From assembly GCF_963855985.1 (NCBI RefSeq), contig NC_087105.1:5396501-5460500 (forward strand): a stretch of DNA of 64,000 nucleotides. The letters run 5' to 3'. The translations under genes and the position numbers were made by a program. The number at the start of each line of letters is the position of its first letter. Positions within the stretch are counted from its first letter, which is position 1. Positions 18,301 to 30,300 of this stretch are shown here, piece by piece. Source of the DNA: Ostrinia nubilalis. Its lineage: Eukaryota > Arthropoda > Insecta > Lepidoptera > Crambidae. The notes below the pieces were generated by a model. That model did not search any database and was not told the DNA's origin. It saw nothing but the letters and a program-made list of their open reading frames with translations.

Positions 18301-21300
18301 CGCGGCTTTCAGTAACTGCGTACAATTTGTTGCATTCCAGCATTTATTAAATCAAGATACCACATTGCTACGTGGCAGCTGGTTCGACCCACATATCGAT
18401 GTGGATCTAACCAGCTAGGACCCACTACGATTAAGGCAACTTGCAGTGGCACTACACAACAAGGAGGGTTTATCCACTGAATAATGAATTATACTTACTC
18501 CGCGATCTCTCATAGCTGTATTCGGGTAGGATGTGCTGCGGGATCCAGTTGGAGCCCTTCATGAACAGAGGCGAGCCGTTGACCTCGAAGTAGAAGGTCA
18601 AGCCATGACCAGCACTGCTGTTGTCTGAAATATACGTTGGTACTATTAACACAGAATACATTATGTAAAACTCATTGAACCCTCATAGGTTCTCTTCTTA
18701 CCTAATAATGACTTAACTATTAAAAAACCTTTACATACTACCTGGAACTGATACTTACTTGGTACTTTAGTCGAGGCATCAGCTTGTATGAGTTTCACCG
18801 TACGAAACCCGATTCTTTTACGTCTTGCAGAACACTCCGGGCGGTCTCCAGTGGTGCAGACTTTGACAATTAGGTCGTAAAGGGGCTGGTCTCCGTAACC
18901 GTTCGGCCACCACAGTCTTACGGTATTCTGAAATTGTTAAAGCAACTACATTCTACGAGTAGTTCTAATATTCTTATCAAAAACACTAGTTTTGGGTTGG
19001 AAATTAAAAGGCAATCGCAGGCAACGCTGCTAAGGATGCAGGAAAAGCTGCCTGCACAGATTGTAAGTAAGGTAGATAGATATACCTCACTTATAGTAAT
19101 GTTTAGGCGTGCTTCAGCGTGTCCATCACCCCTGGTGTTCACGGTGAACATCCTCTGGACATGCTCTGTCTGGTCTCCTTCAAGTTTGATTCCCGCGTTA
19201 ACCGTCACATTGATTTGGCTGGCAACCATCTTCGACTCTATGAGGGTAGTTATCATCAAATCCCAATACTTGTCTCTCTTCACGTAGTGTACCATCATGG
19301 TTCTTAGGATTGCTGTATCATAGAATTCTATTTCAACTGGTTTCCTGAAACAAACCCGTATTTTTTATCGTTAAGCTTTTTAGTAAAACCACATGACAGG
19401 ACACTGAAAATCAATCAAACCGGTTAAGTTAACTGCGCACGTGTCTGCCGTGACGTCACATCAACGCTCTGGTATGGACGGGACGAACGCGGGGAGGTGT
19501 GCGAGTGAGTGCGAGGGATGTCGCATTAACTTAACCATGTTAATATATTATGTAGGTACAAAAACAATTCACCTACCATAAACCAACTGAGGGGAAAGCT
19601 GGCCCCCAATCCCAGGCAAATGACGCTTGCATCTTCCTAATTTGGTTGACATGGCACTCGCCATTGTACTCCGGGGGTACACAGTTCGGTGCCGTGAAGT
19701 GGTCATCTGAACGCTCTTTAGCGGCCAAAACAGGCGAGTAGAATTTGACCTTCAGTTCATTAGACCCCACCTGAAATTAGTGTAATAAAAATTCACTACA
19801 AGTAGAGCTGTTAAATATGGAACGGTAGCATCTACAATAGTTAAAATTGTCAGGAAAATAGATAAAACTCGTTATTGACGCGGACACCATGAACAGTAAC
19901 AGTATAACACCATGAAATGGAAATTTCATAGATGTAATTTGAATGAATAAAACTAATAAATAAACTATGCAAAAGTGACAGATACTAAACTTAAATTTTA
20001 TATTTAAAAAACAATCAAACAAAAGTCTAAAACCATCTTTTACATTAACTTTGAAAAGTTATCAAATTCAAATCAAATAAACTGAGGCCCGCTCGTAAGT
20101 GAATAAACGCTCCTGTTACTCCTATTTGTATTACAAAATTACCTTCAAGTGCTGTTTAACGTCAAGCACGTATCTGAAGAACATATCGTTTGTATAGTGA
20201 AGTAAGTGGTCATTCAACTTTATCTGCGAATAAGTGTCTACGCCGTGCAGGACCAAGTGCGCTACTGCTGAGCTGAACTGCTCTTCCGTTACTGGAAATA
20301 TACCATATTCTTTTAATTAATGATATACTTATCCAGCTCGTTGTTTACGCGATCGAATCAGAAATGAGGAGATCCGTGCAAACAAACTAAAGTGCTGACA
20401 TAGCCCGAGGGATTAGCAAGCTGAAGTGGCAATGGACAAGGCACATAGTATGCATAACTGACAGCTGATGAGGCAGCAAGGTTCAGGAGCTCACTTACGG
20501 GAAATTGCAGCGTGAGACGTTCATCTACAAGGTGGACCGACGACCCCTTAGAGGTTGCAGGAAGGCGCTGGATGCAGGCCGTTACCAATCGGGCAATATG
20601 GAAATCAATGTGGGAAAACTATGTTCAGTAATGATGAACGTCCTATGGCTGAAATGATGATGATAATGGTACTTATCCAGGTGGGAATTGAATCCTCGTG
20701 CCTTTGCATGCTGGGCGACTGCTCTGCCAGACTCTATCTCTTAACGTACTTAAGTAATTGGACGATTCATGGGATTCTAATTGAACTCTGTTTCGCCAAT
20801 GCCAAACTCCGGCATCATACACCGAAATAAGTTTGTTGAAAGTTGTCTCTAATTTTTGCAGCACTGTTCATTTTGTGAATGAATATTCGTTTATAACATT
20901 ACCGTTGAACATCCCGGTATAAGTCCAAGTGTCGTAGGCAACCCATCTGGTCAGCACGTCGTTGAAGCCCTTGAGGATGTCTCCTATGACCCCGGCTTTT
21001 ATCAGATCCGAGTAGACACCTCCAGGAACAGACCCTGGCACTTTGATCGCTGGAATGGCGGAAGATACGGGTCAAACTAACCACGTTGAACTCTATAGCT
21101 AAGTATAATTAAACTACTTAATAATGTAGTGTTTCTTATGGCCTATAGGATTATAGCTTTCTTTGAAAGAAAAAAATGTACCTATACCCTCGTTATAATA
21201 AAGTAGACAAAAGCAGTGTAGATCCACCTAATCCTAAATAGTCATACTTAATCCTAGGTACACACTTTTCGGTAACACTTAAAAATTTTAGGTAAGAGGC

Positions 21301-21757
21301 ACTGCCGATTCGTCCAATGTTTTCTGGATACATCAGAAGCCAAGCAACAAAAATATAATAAATTCTTTAATAAAACCAAACGACTATTTAATAGTAGTAG
21401 GTAGGTATGTACCTAGTACCAAATGCCTAATAGTAATAAAGTTAAGTGAACATTAAACTACTGCGTCCTGATAACGGTGTACGGCTACCATGTAAACACT
21501 TGGCAGCGTGTAAACTTGCGACAAAACCGGCTTCGGCAAAGTCAACCAATGTAAACAAATAACATTTCCCAACTGTGCTTGTTTCATCTATCAATGAAGG
21601 TCAATAAATATTATACGCAAGGTTACTTACTCCCATTCTTGTTTTCCAATGTCCATGATACACTTTTAGAGGATAAACTCAGTTTAGTTAACCCACTAGC
21701 CGAGTAGTTTAACTGGGCGAAAATCAATCCAAAAATCACTATGGCAAATGTTTTCAT
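15379..21757 (-). CDS. beta-mannosidase, GH2 family, complete (12 exons)
   Basis: Hydrolyses terminal beta-linked mannose from N-glycan fragments, normally in the lysosome. Exons in transcript order: 21631-21757, 20903-21049, 20143-20291, 19577-19770, 19086-19344, 18759-18927, 18499-18624, 18021-18195, 17135-17708, 16824-16953, 16349-16731, 15379-15612. All junctions are GT..AG and keep frame; together they give 2667 nt, 888 residues, the usual family length. The N-terminus [20 protein letters not shown] is a signal peptide. Family landmarks are [71 protein letters not shown] with the general acid Glu near residue 476, and [11 protein letters not shown] with the nucleophile Glu near 572. Both catalytic residues are intact. 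In exon 4 the donor gtaggt just after TTTATG must be used; reading on would hit TAG. Introns are short and contain scattered repeat fragments. Confidence 0.95.
18335..18425. repeat. short hairpin repeat in a beta-mannosidase intron
   Basis: GCTGGTT...CCCACAT ATCG ATGTGG...AACCAGC forms an interrupted stem. It resembles a common moth MITE remnant and does not overlap an exon. Confidence 0.5.
20358..20668 (+). mobile_element. RTE-type 3' fragment in a beta-mannosidase intron
   Basis: Frames read [45 protein letters not shown] and RKALDAG, the end of an RTE reverse transcriptase frame, closing with CCTATGGCTGAAATGATGAT and a GAT-rich tail. Stops and frameshifts make it inactive. It is the same family as at 355-860. 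Confidence 0.7.
20672..20745 (-). repeat. tRNA-derived SINE head or tRNA-Ala-like pseudogene
   Basis: On the minus strand, CTGGCAGAGCAGTCGCCCAG resembles a pol III A box region and D arm, GCATGCAAAGG an anticodon arm with UGC, and GAGGATTCAATTCCCACC a B box/T arm. The acceptor stem does not close and the T loop is off consensus, so it is more likely a SINE head than a working tRNA. Confidence 0.45.
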
Positions 21758-23989
21758 GGCTTTTAAAAGGACTAGGTATTTACTAAAAATATGAGAATAC
21801 CGCTTGTTACGTTGGCGGGGGCATTGCTATCTTTAACTGACGCTTGACCGACGGCTTTGTACACACTTCAATTGATGCTGTCGACATTCTGACTCGCTTA
21901 CGCTATCGATAAGGAAAAATGTTTACGAATTAAACAAAGTTACTTAATTATGACTTACAGAAACGGTCGTTCAGACATTACAATGTATGTTTATTAATAT
22001 TGCTAAATTAGTTGGGCCGTTTGCAAAACAAGGAGATGGGTGAAATCATGGAAACTATGTAGAGCAGACCTTCGAAGATCTTCATCTACTTTATAGTATA
22101 TCTTGTGTTGTTTCATGTGGAATTAAAAGAGCTCAGGGCTTTGTCCTGAACATAATCAGCATATTATTATTAGTTACAGAAATGACAGTAATTTCTTTAA
22201 AATTGAATTCTTGTCGCGGTATATCGACATGTTCCCAGCTCTACCGGATACTTCGATGTGCAAGCATGGCTCCGTCATATTATCCGCTATTAACTCCTCT
22301 CAGATGTCACGAGAACAGCGCCTTAAGACAGTGTATCAAATGCAAATGTTGTCTGATCAATATAAGACTTAATCGGGTAAAAGTTGCAGCTTGCCTAGGT
22401 GTTTATTGTACCTACCCATCAAATTAAATGTTGATGGTCAATAAATCTCACTAGTGAGTATAGGTACCTCGTTGCTCAGTAGGATACCGGCGAGCCCCAA
22501 CAGTATCTTGAAGACCGTGGCGGAGAGGTACGACTCTCCCATTATCCGACATTTCGTTCGGCTAGTTCTTGCCGAACGGGTTGGATAATAAGTGGTATAT
22601 TATGTTATAATAAATAAATTACTAACATAGTTGCATAAGGCACCCATTTTCTAACTATGTAATCATGTGGATCATTGTTATCTTTAAATAAATAAATTGA
22701 ATTGAATTGAATATAGTATATCGTTACTCTTCTAGAAACAGTTATCATGGCAGGTCATCAATTTTATTATACATTTAACACACAAAATAACAAGTTTCAG
22801 ATAATAAAAACAATTGGCAACAGCAGAATTATTTTTATTATGTGGTTTTATCGCTGTTATAAAAAAATAAAATGGATCTATGAACACCTGCTATCAAACC
22901 TTTATTTAGATTTATCTGTGAGATCTGTGACACTCCAACCAAAACGTTAAAAAATACTGCTGTCCAAAATTATGTCCAAATCCATGATTGTCATAATACT
23001 GTGCCAATTTTGCTAAAGTACTTATCCCATTAATGTACAAAAGTGCATCGTCTATAAATCATTGGCATCAGCATAGCCAAACCAGTGTTAAAAGGAATAA
23101 AATAAATACATAAACAAGTCATAACTTTATCAAAACATTGATAACTTACTATTATTCGCAACATGGACAGGGTATCCTTATTTGAAGAATATAGGTTGAT
23201 AGAAAGAAGTGAAATAGAAATCAACGGGGCTTGGAAAGGTATTTCATAATTCAAAGCTCTACATAAATTTATGTAATTCCATAGTTAATGCTACAAGCAG
23301 CTACCTGTCCGAAAAGGCTCCTCCTTATCTTCTAAATAATAGAACTAAATACCTACACCCTTCAGAGGCGCTTAAAGAGAAAAGACACCATAGAGGCATA
23401 AAGTATCTTCATAATCAAATCAAAAAACTTATAAAAGTTGCAAGTTTGCAAGCTTTTAAATAGAATACATAATTTCAACAACTTAATTGACGTAGCCATC
23501 TATTATCTACCTGTTTTACACACCGTAGTGCCTACATAAGATAGAGGTAACAATTGAAAAGTCAAGATCAATAACATTCGTCTTCAATGCAAGCAATTGT
23601 GAGCAAAGTACGGCTACAATGACTTCTCATGGTTACTTCTAAATAGGTTTTCAAGAGGTCAATATTGCGAATAGCTCTATTCAGTCTAGTGACAAGGTTA
23701 CTCATTGGAATTAAATATTGACCCGTTATCCTTTATTTTAAAGATATAGTAAAGGTCTTTTTTGCTTTCGTTTGTTGCACAATGTGATAATGACTATGCA
23801 ATTACGAGTAGGTGTTAATTTTTATTAGCTTTAATGCGTTAATTTGACTGTCTTGACTCTTGGGCGCAAAAGAATTAGTAATATGTCTAATTTCGTAAAG
23901 CCATAAACATAATAAATAATCCTTGGATATCATAGTGCCACTAGTCCCAATGGAAGCAATAAACGTATTGAGTATTGAGCAAAGCTTGC
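21758..23989. other. gene-free spacer upstream of the beta-mannosidase
   Basis: The promoter of the beta-mannosidase should lie just right of 21757. The rest is AT-rich. One minus-strand frame at about 22450-22542 reads MGESYLSATVFKILLGLAGI and ends at a possible donor (AACGAG|gtacct). It is followed by a small inverted repeat TTCGTTCGGCTAG...GCCGAAC. It could be an exon or transposon-derived coding debris; no partner exon was found. Confidence 0.35.
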
Positions 23990-24165
23990 ACCATGACCAT
24001 CAGTATCAGACAAGATTCAGACAAATTACCTACCTACGCTAGGTGGACCGACGATCTGGTAAAGGTCGCGGGAAAAGCCTGGATGCTGGCAGCGCAGGAC
24101 CGTTCATTGTGGAAAACCTTGGGGGAGGCCTTTGTCCAGCAGTGGACGTCATTTGGCTGAAACGA
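23990..24165 (+). mobile_element. RTE-type 3' coding tail
   Basis: The frame reads YARWTDDLVKVAGKAW, MLAAQDRSLWKTLGEAFVQQ and WTSFG-stop, the well-known end of lepidopteran RTE open reading frames. Only the last 50 or so codons remain. Confidence 0.75.
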
Positions 24166-24276
24166 ACGAACCTACCTACGTAGGTATAATATACTTTTTG
24201 TAAGGTACTGTTTTTCATTTTAAATACATACCTATAATAAAGCACCCAGAACTAATATACAGGCAGAATTATATTT

Positions 24277-24345
24277 TGCATTGTACGGGGATCGAACCCG
24301 TGACCACTGGCATACTTACTTGGTAATGACTGTCACCAGGAGCTC
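24277..24345 (-). repeat. tRNA-like (SINE) fragment beside an exon acceptor
   Basis: On the minus strand, GTCACGGGTTCGATCCCCGT is a perfect pol III B-box/T-arm, preceded by TGGTGACAGTCATTACC, which resembles a degraded A-box arm. The fragment ends at the CCAG that would be the acceptor of the first recognised TMEM179-like exon. Similar B-box scraps lie at about 36936-36956 and 48090-48110. Confidence 0.5.
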
Positions 24346-24362
24346 ACCTGCTGCTGTTCTTC

Positions 24363-27300
24363 ATGGCGTTCGTATTCGGCTCGTTCTGCACGTTCTGCTT
24401 CCACATGCTGATGTACTTGTTCGACGAGAAATGCGTGCTGTTCCCCAAACTGCTCTCGCTAACTTCGCTGCGGCACAACGTCATCTATGAATTCATACCA
24501 GTGGACAAGGAGACTGCTGACAGTGAGTTAAAAACACTTTTTTATCCCTCAAGTTCTAGATAAATCATTTAGTCTCAACTGCAGGATCACGGCCTTCTCC
24601 AATTTACTAAGGAAAATGGAGGATTTGACGTACACAATTCACGCTAGCGACGGGTTCTTTAAATTCTTACGACATCCACGGGGAGAGTGTGGGTGGTTAT
24701 TTTGCCGGAACCATACAACTAGACTTGTCTTGATGTTTACATTCCTCATCTAGATGAGGTATATGGTTCTAGGACCATATACGGGTATTTGATGTAATCA
24801 TAGCTGGGCATTAACTCGTTAATCCGTTAATCGTTAATTAACGAAGTTAACATTTCTATTAACGGATTAACTTTTAAGTTAACTTGAAAAATTGTTAACG
24901 GACTCGTTAACTTCCGTTAAATTATTTTAAGTCCGTTAATCGTTAATCCAGTACCTACTATTTACCAAAAAGATACAGCAGGCACGCTGAAAACGCTAGA
25001 AAAACACGTTCTGACAAGTACGTTCGGGCTTCCAGAACTTCCAGAACCCAAAACAACAGTTTTTGTAACCAGATCACTAAGGACACTTGTTAGTATGTAT
25101 GTGTGGGACAACTCTTGCAACTGAATTTAAGACCAGTTTTCCTCAACCGATTGAGCTGTTTGGTATACTTATGTAAGTACGATGACAATGCAATGTTATG
25201 GTACCATTGAGCTGGTCTGGCGTCATGAGGTGGCCATAGGAACTCCTAAATGAAACGGCGGCATCGCATCGAATTTGGGTTCGTTGGATTTGTCTTTTCG
25301 AGCACTTTAGTACTAGATGATGTCCAGGGTCCTGATGATGGAGTCGGGAGGTGGCCATAGGAATTCCTAAACAAAACGGTGGAAACTTATCGAGTTTGGG
25401 TTTGCTGGATTTGTCTTTTCGAGCACTTTGGTGCTTAATTGTATTGTAATTGAACCAAGGCTCTGAGGTTGAGATACTACTAAAAAGTGTAAAATAAAAT
25501 TATAATAATTAAAAAAACTTTTTTTAAAACAAGTTTTTATTCTGAAATGCAGTTGTACTATAATTTCGAAGGTTCTACCTTTTTTCGCAGAACTTTTTTA
25601 ATCATAATTTTACTATGCATAACAACGGATGGCATAATCTTCTTTACGCAGAATTTCGTTAGGCATACACTCATTTGGTATACATTCAAAACTAATAATT
25701 TTGTAAGGTAGAATCATCTTTAGGCATAATTTTAGTATCCCGAATAATTAAAAAGCAGAACCATCACATCGCAGAAAGTTCTTAGTCAGAATAGTCTTTT
25801 GGCATACTATTAAAGGTAAAATGTTTATTCCCCAATCGCATTATTAAGGGTTGTAGGGATGAGGTGGTGGGAGAGAGGGGGGTAGGGGAACTCCCCCTGT
25901 GAATGGGGGAGATCAGAAACTTAGTTTCTGAAAAAACTGAAAATGAAATTTTGAGGTTAAGTTGCGTTTTTTGGGTAGTTTTTATTGGAAAACAACTATT
26001 TAAGTATGCGATTCTAGACTTAGCGCTCGGCGGCCGCTGCCGCGGTCGCGCAAGTCTAACCTAACCTAACCTATAGCTTTGTTGTCCAACAAGTTTTTTA
26101 AAATGACCTTCGTTGGTACATTTGAAGACTAGATCATGCCGATCTTCCACTAAGAAAGGGACGTCTTAGGCTGGACTCTATTTACTAAAAAAACACGCAA
26201 ACCCAAAAGTTGGGTAGGCACTCTAAATGTTAGCCGTATTCCACCATTGGAATATCATTAAATAATGATGCCAAATTATCATGGTGCTAAAGAAACATTA
26301 TGCTAATCGAAATTATGCCAAATAAAATTCTGCTATCTTAAAAGTATGCCATTGAAAATTCGGGTATATAAACATTCTACCAAACGATGATTATTTTTGA
26401 CAATGTTTATGCCTTATAAATATTCGGTTAAAGAAGATTATGCCAAGTGAGTTATGCCAAATGAGTTTCTGCGTAACGAGATTCTGCCAGATAGAGGGGA
26501 GCCAATTTCGAAAGCTTGTAGCGCAAACATAAAAGAGGAATTAATTCCATGCGCGATAGGTACAATCTTTCGAAATTATTTGAACCTTGCATACAATTAT
26601 TTTTTTCGTTTTATTATTATGTGTTAACGGATTAACGATTAACGTTAACTTGCGTTAAATCTTGCGAAATGTAACGTTTTAACGTTTAACGAAGTTAATT
26701 TTTTTATTAACGATTTAACGATTAACGAAGTTAACTATTTGATTAACGGTGCCCAGCTATGGATGTAATATTCCACCAGTTGTTTGACTCAAAAGCGGGA
26801 TGCTGTCAAGGGATACAAAACTTTCCAATTTATTTCCGAACAAAAAAGCACAGTCTCTGTACTTACAGCGTCACTAGCTTTATTACACCGCAAGATATCG
26901 TCAGTAAGCTCATTTTTCTGTAATTACATCCAAAATTACAACCCTTTTATCAGCAAAGTGGCGTTTAATATTTTTCATGTTTAATGTAAATTCCGCCTTC
27001 ATCGTCAGAACATGAGTCACGAAAATTCTCGCAAACTCTGTTGATGGAATCGATAAGGGTATTACCACCGGCGTCCATTTAAATAAAATAATACCCATAC
27101 ATCAACTACGGAAGCGTCTCAAGGTGATAATAAAGAGCCATCGTAATTGCTTGACAGCTACTAAGGGCAAGGGGCATTGTCCGACAGGTGCGGTATCCGT
27201 TTCTTATTCAATTCCAATTATGAAACTATTGACTACATCTGACCTGGTCCGGGGTCTAATGAAGGCCATCGCTTATTAAACTTACGAGTCTAAAAACCTT

Positions 27301-30300
27301 GCCCCGACTACAAATACAGTTACCTACCTATCTAAACGTAGACAGCAAGTGGTACGTTGTTTCAAATACCCTCATGCAGTGGCGTAGCTTGGTGGGGGCA
27401 GGGGGGGCCATGGCCCCGGGCGGCATATGAAAGGGGGCGGCGGATAAGAAAAAAAACATTGCATGAACAAGAAAAAAAAAGGTCGACTACTTATGTCTAC
27501 GTTGAGACTAACAAATCTAGCTATACTGGCAATTGAAAATGAGATACAATTTGATATCGACGATTGTGTAAAAGATTTTGCTTTGAAAAAAGCACGAAGA
27601 GTACATTTTTAATCTATTTTTTTAAGTGATAGTAACAAAAATATTTAAGGAGCTTACTTACCCCTCTAAAACTTGCGCCACAGATAATCTTTCGTGATTT
27701 CTCTTGTTACAAACCGAAATAAAAAAGTGGTTTGTAAATAGTTAAAGCCATATCTAAGCTACTTTTAAAACCGTGTATTTATTACTAGCTGTGCCCGCGA
27801 CTTCGTCCGCGTGGAATAATGACTTTGGGTAGGCACTTTTAATAATTTAGTCTAATTATTTTACAAATAGCTTTTGCCCGCGATTTCGTCCGTGGAGAAG
27901 TCGAAAACGTTCTCATACGATTATTTTTAAATGTTTTAACGTTATTATCTAAATGTTTGAATACTTTTCAAATATAAAAATCAGGTTAAATAAACATGAA
28001 AATATTTTTTTCTTATATTTTATGAATATGCAGCTCGGCCTTTGATCCGGTGAAAGTTACTCGGTGGTATTATTTTTTTACAATGAAATCGAAAACTACA
28101 CCTACCGCAGTATTATTGATAAACTTTTTTTTATATTTTCCTACGGGTGCTAGAATCACCAAGCTTCCAGCATGCCACTGGCCGTGGGAGAAGGAGCTTT
28201 TCCTCAAGACTACTCCCACTACCTCAAGGGCCTCCGCCAAAACTCTCGCGCGAAAATGAGTTTATGTATACAGCGCAAGCAGGTGCCCGCGGCATGACTT
28301 TCATGCATTACTATGCATTGTTGGGCGAGCGCACGCAGCGGGCACCCACTCCGAGGTTAAGTGGAGGCCCTTAGAGTATGGTAGTCGTTAACATGACGTC
28401 ATGAGTGTAAAAAAATGCACTAATGAGTAATTAATATCAACTTTGAAGCAAATCACCACTAAAATAACTTTCTACCCCTTTTTAACATAGTTAGGGGGTG
28501 CATTTCACTAAAATACGAAACACGTCTTCCATTAATTCTGTTATAGAATGCTTATGCAAAATTTTAAGTAGATTGGACGAAGGAATCTCGTTATTTCATA
28601 CAAACTTTGCTCCTCCTTTTTACCTCCTTAGGGGTAGAATTTTGGAAAATCCTTTCTTATCAGATGCTTACGTCATACAAAGAACACACCGTCCAAGTTT
28701 CAGGTCTTTACGATCAGCGGTTTAGGCTGTGCATTGATCCATCAGTAGCGCGCGTAGTACTTGATCATTATTTTGCTGCGATGTGATTTTAAAACTGCGA
28801 TATCTCCTAATAGTACGAGAGCCCACGACCAAAACCATGTCTCATAGCAATACGGCAAAAACCCTATAAAATCGTTAGATTGTATGATTCTGAACCCGAC
28901 TAGATGTGTAGTAACGGTCGAAAGTGTAGCAACTGCGTGGGAGGCCATTTCTGCTGTGTCAAAAAAAAAAGACAGTCGGAATTATAGCAATACGTCTGAT
29001 AGTGAAAATGTACATAGATTTTATAATTGTATTACGAAAAAGTTTGTTTTCAGATATTTTGCGCGTAGCATATAGCCTGAGCGCATTTTTGAAAATGTCA
29101 ACAAATTTAGCCGACCTGTATCATAGCAATACGGATAAATTTTTTTTTCAACTTTTCGTATTGCTGCCATGATTACCAAAAACCTGTTTTCAGACACTTT
29201 AAGTGTATCAAAAAGTTGTATGGTAGAGAAGGTGCTACACTTAATTTGTCTGATATAAATTTTTTGCACATGTGGACAACTTATTTTATCATGTCCAACA
29301 ATTTTCAGACATATTGCTATGATACCGATCGGTAAAATTTGTTAACATTTTCAAAACGGTCTCAAAATTTAATGCGTTCACATTTCCGTCTGAAAATTGT
29401 TTTGTTCGCATCAAATAACCAAAATTTACTAATAAAAAAGATTTTCAGACGTATTGCTATGAGACATTTTTTTTGTCTCATTTTTAATTTTTTTGAGTGA
29501 TTTTACGGGTTTGCGCTACACCACTAACGTCTGAAAATAATGTTTCCGGTATCTCAGAACTATCATTCAACTACAGTCTGCAAATCAGACATATTGCTAT
29601 GATGCAGTTCGGTAAAATTCTTTGACAATTTTGAAAATTCGATCAGATCAAACGCTACGCGGAAAATGTCTGATATTGGTATTTTCGAGTTCAGGATAAT
29701 CGTATCTATCGATTTGATGCGGTTTTGGCCGTATTGCTATGAGACAAAAATTTTGGTCGTGGGCTCTCGTACTATAAGATATTTATTGAAATCGAATGGT
29801 GTAAAGGGCAAGAATGTTTAAAATTAAATACTTGTGGTGAATAATTTATTTATTTGGATAAGGATTAATATTATGTTTATAAAAACACCTTCGCAAATAA
29901 TGCATTATTTTAAAACAGATTTTTTTTGCATAAAAATGGTTACTATGAGCCAACCTTAAAAGATAGACATATGCTACCGCGGACTTTTTTAAAGAACTTT
30001 TAAAGGGGAACAATCCTGTCATACATGATTTTTGCGAAACTTTAACCGTTTACGCAGCGTCAGCTCTCAAAAGGAAAAAATTCACTGATTTGAAATATTC
30101 TTGATTGGTGCTCCGCTCCTATTGGTCTTAGCGTGATGATAAATAGCCTAAAGCCTTCAGGAACTAACGGGCTATCCAACACAAAAAGAATTTTTCAAAT
30201 CGGTCCAGTAGTTCCTGAGATTAGCGCGTTCAACCAAACAAACAAACAAACAAACAAACAAACAAACTCTTCAGCTTTATAATATTAGTATAGATATTCT

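Larger units (their letters stand above)
24799..26761. mobile_element. hAT-type element, 1.96 kb, with 8-bp target duplication
   Basis: The ends CATAGCTGGGCA and TGCCCAGCTATG are inverted. They are flanked by perfect GATGTAAT duplications at 24791-24798 and 26762-26769. The subterminal 150 bp on both sides consist of repeated TTAACG/CGTTAA words in opposite orientation. No transposase frame remains. Other repeats are nested inside (25081-25470 and 25560-26510). Confidence 0.85.

Noticed and set aside
16782..19307. Several plus-strand frames opposite the beta-mannosidase
   Set aside because: They are shadows of the real minus-strand exons; their peptides show no domain and the minus-strand exons join in phase with catalytic motifs.
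20672..20745. Functional tRNA-Ala gene
   Set aside because: The acceptor stem does not pair and the T loop departs from consensus; a SINE head is more likely.
22450..22542. Minus-strand peptide MGESYLSATVFKILLGLAGI with a possible donor, as a first exon
   Set aside because: No downstream exon in matching phase was found and the flank has a small inverted repeat, so it may be transposon-derived; kept only as a remark on the spacer.
26056..26073. CTAACCTAACCTAACC as an interstitial telomere or chromosome-fusion scar
   Set aside because: Only three units, embedded in a repeat element; far too short to claim a telomeric origin.
27376..27450. G-rich run as a regulatory G-quadruplex of the host gene
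   Set aside because: It is the subterminal part of the hAT element and is repeated in form at its other end and at about 46930.
28813..29772. CRISPR-like array because of regularly spaced short repeats
   Set aside because: The genome is eukaryotic, the repeats invert halfway, and the block has transposon tips with TA flanks.
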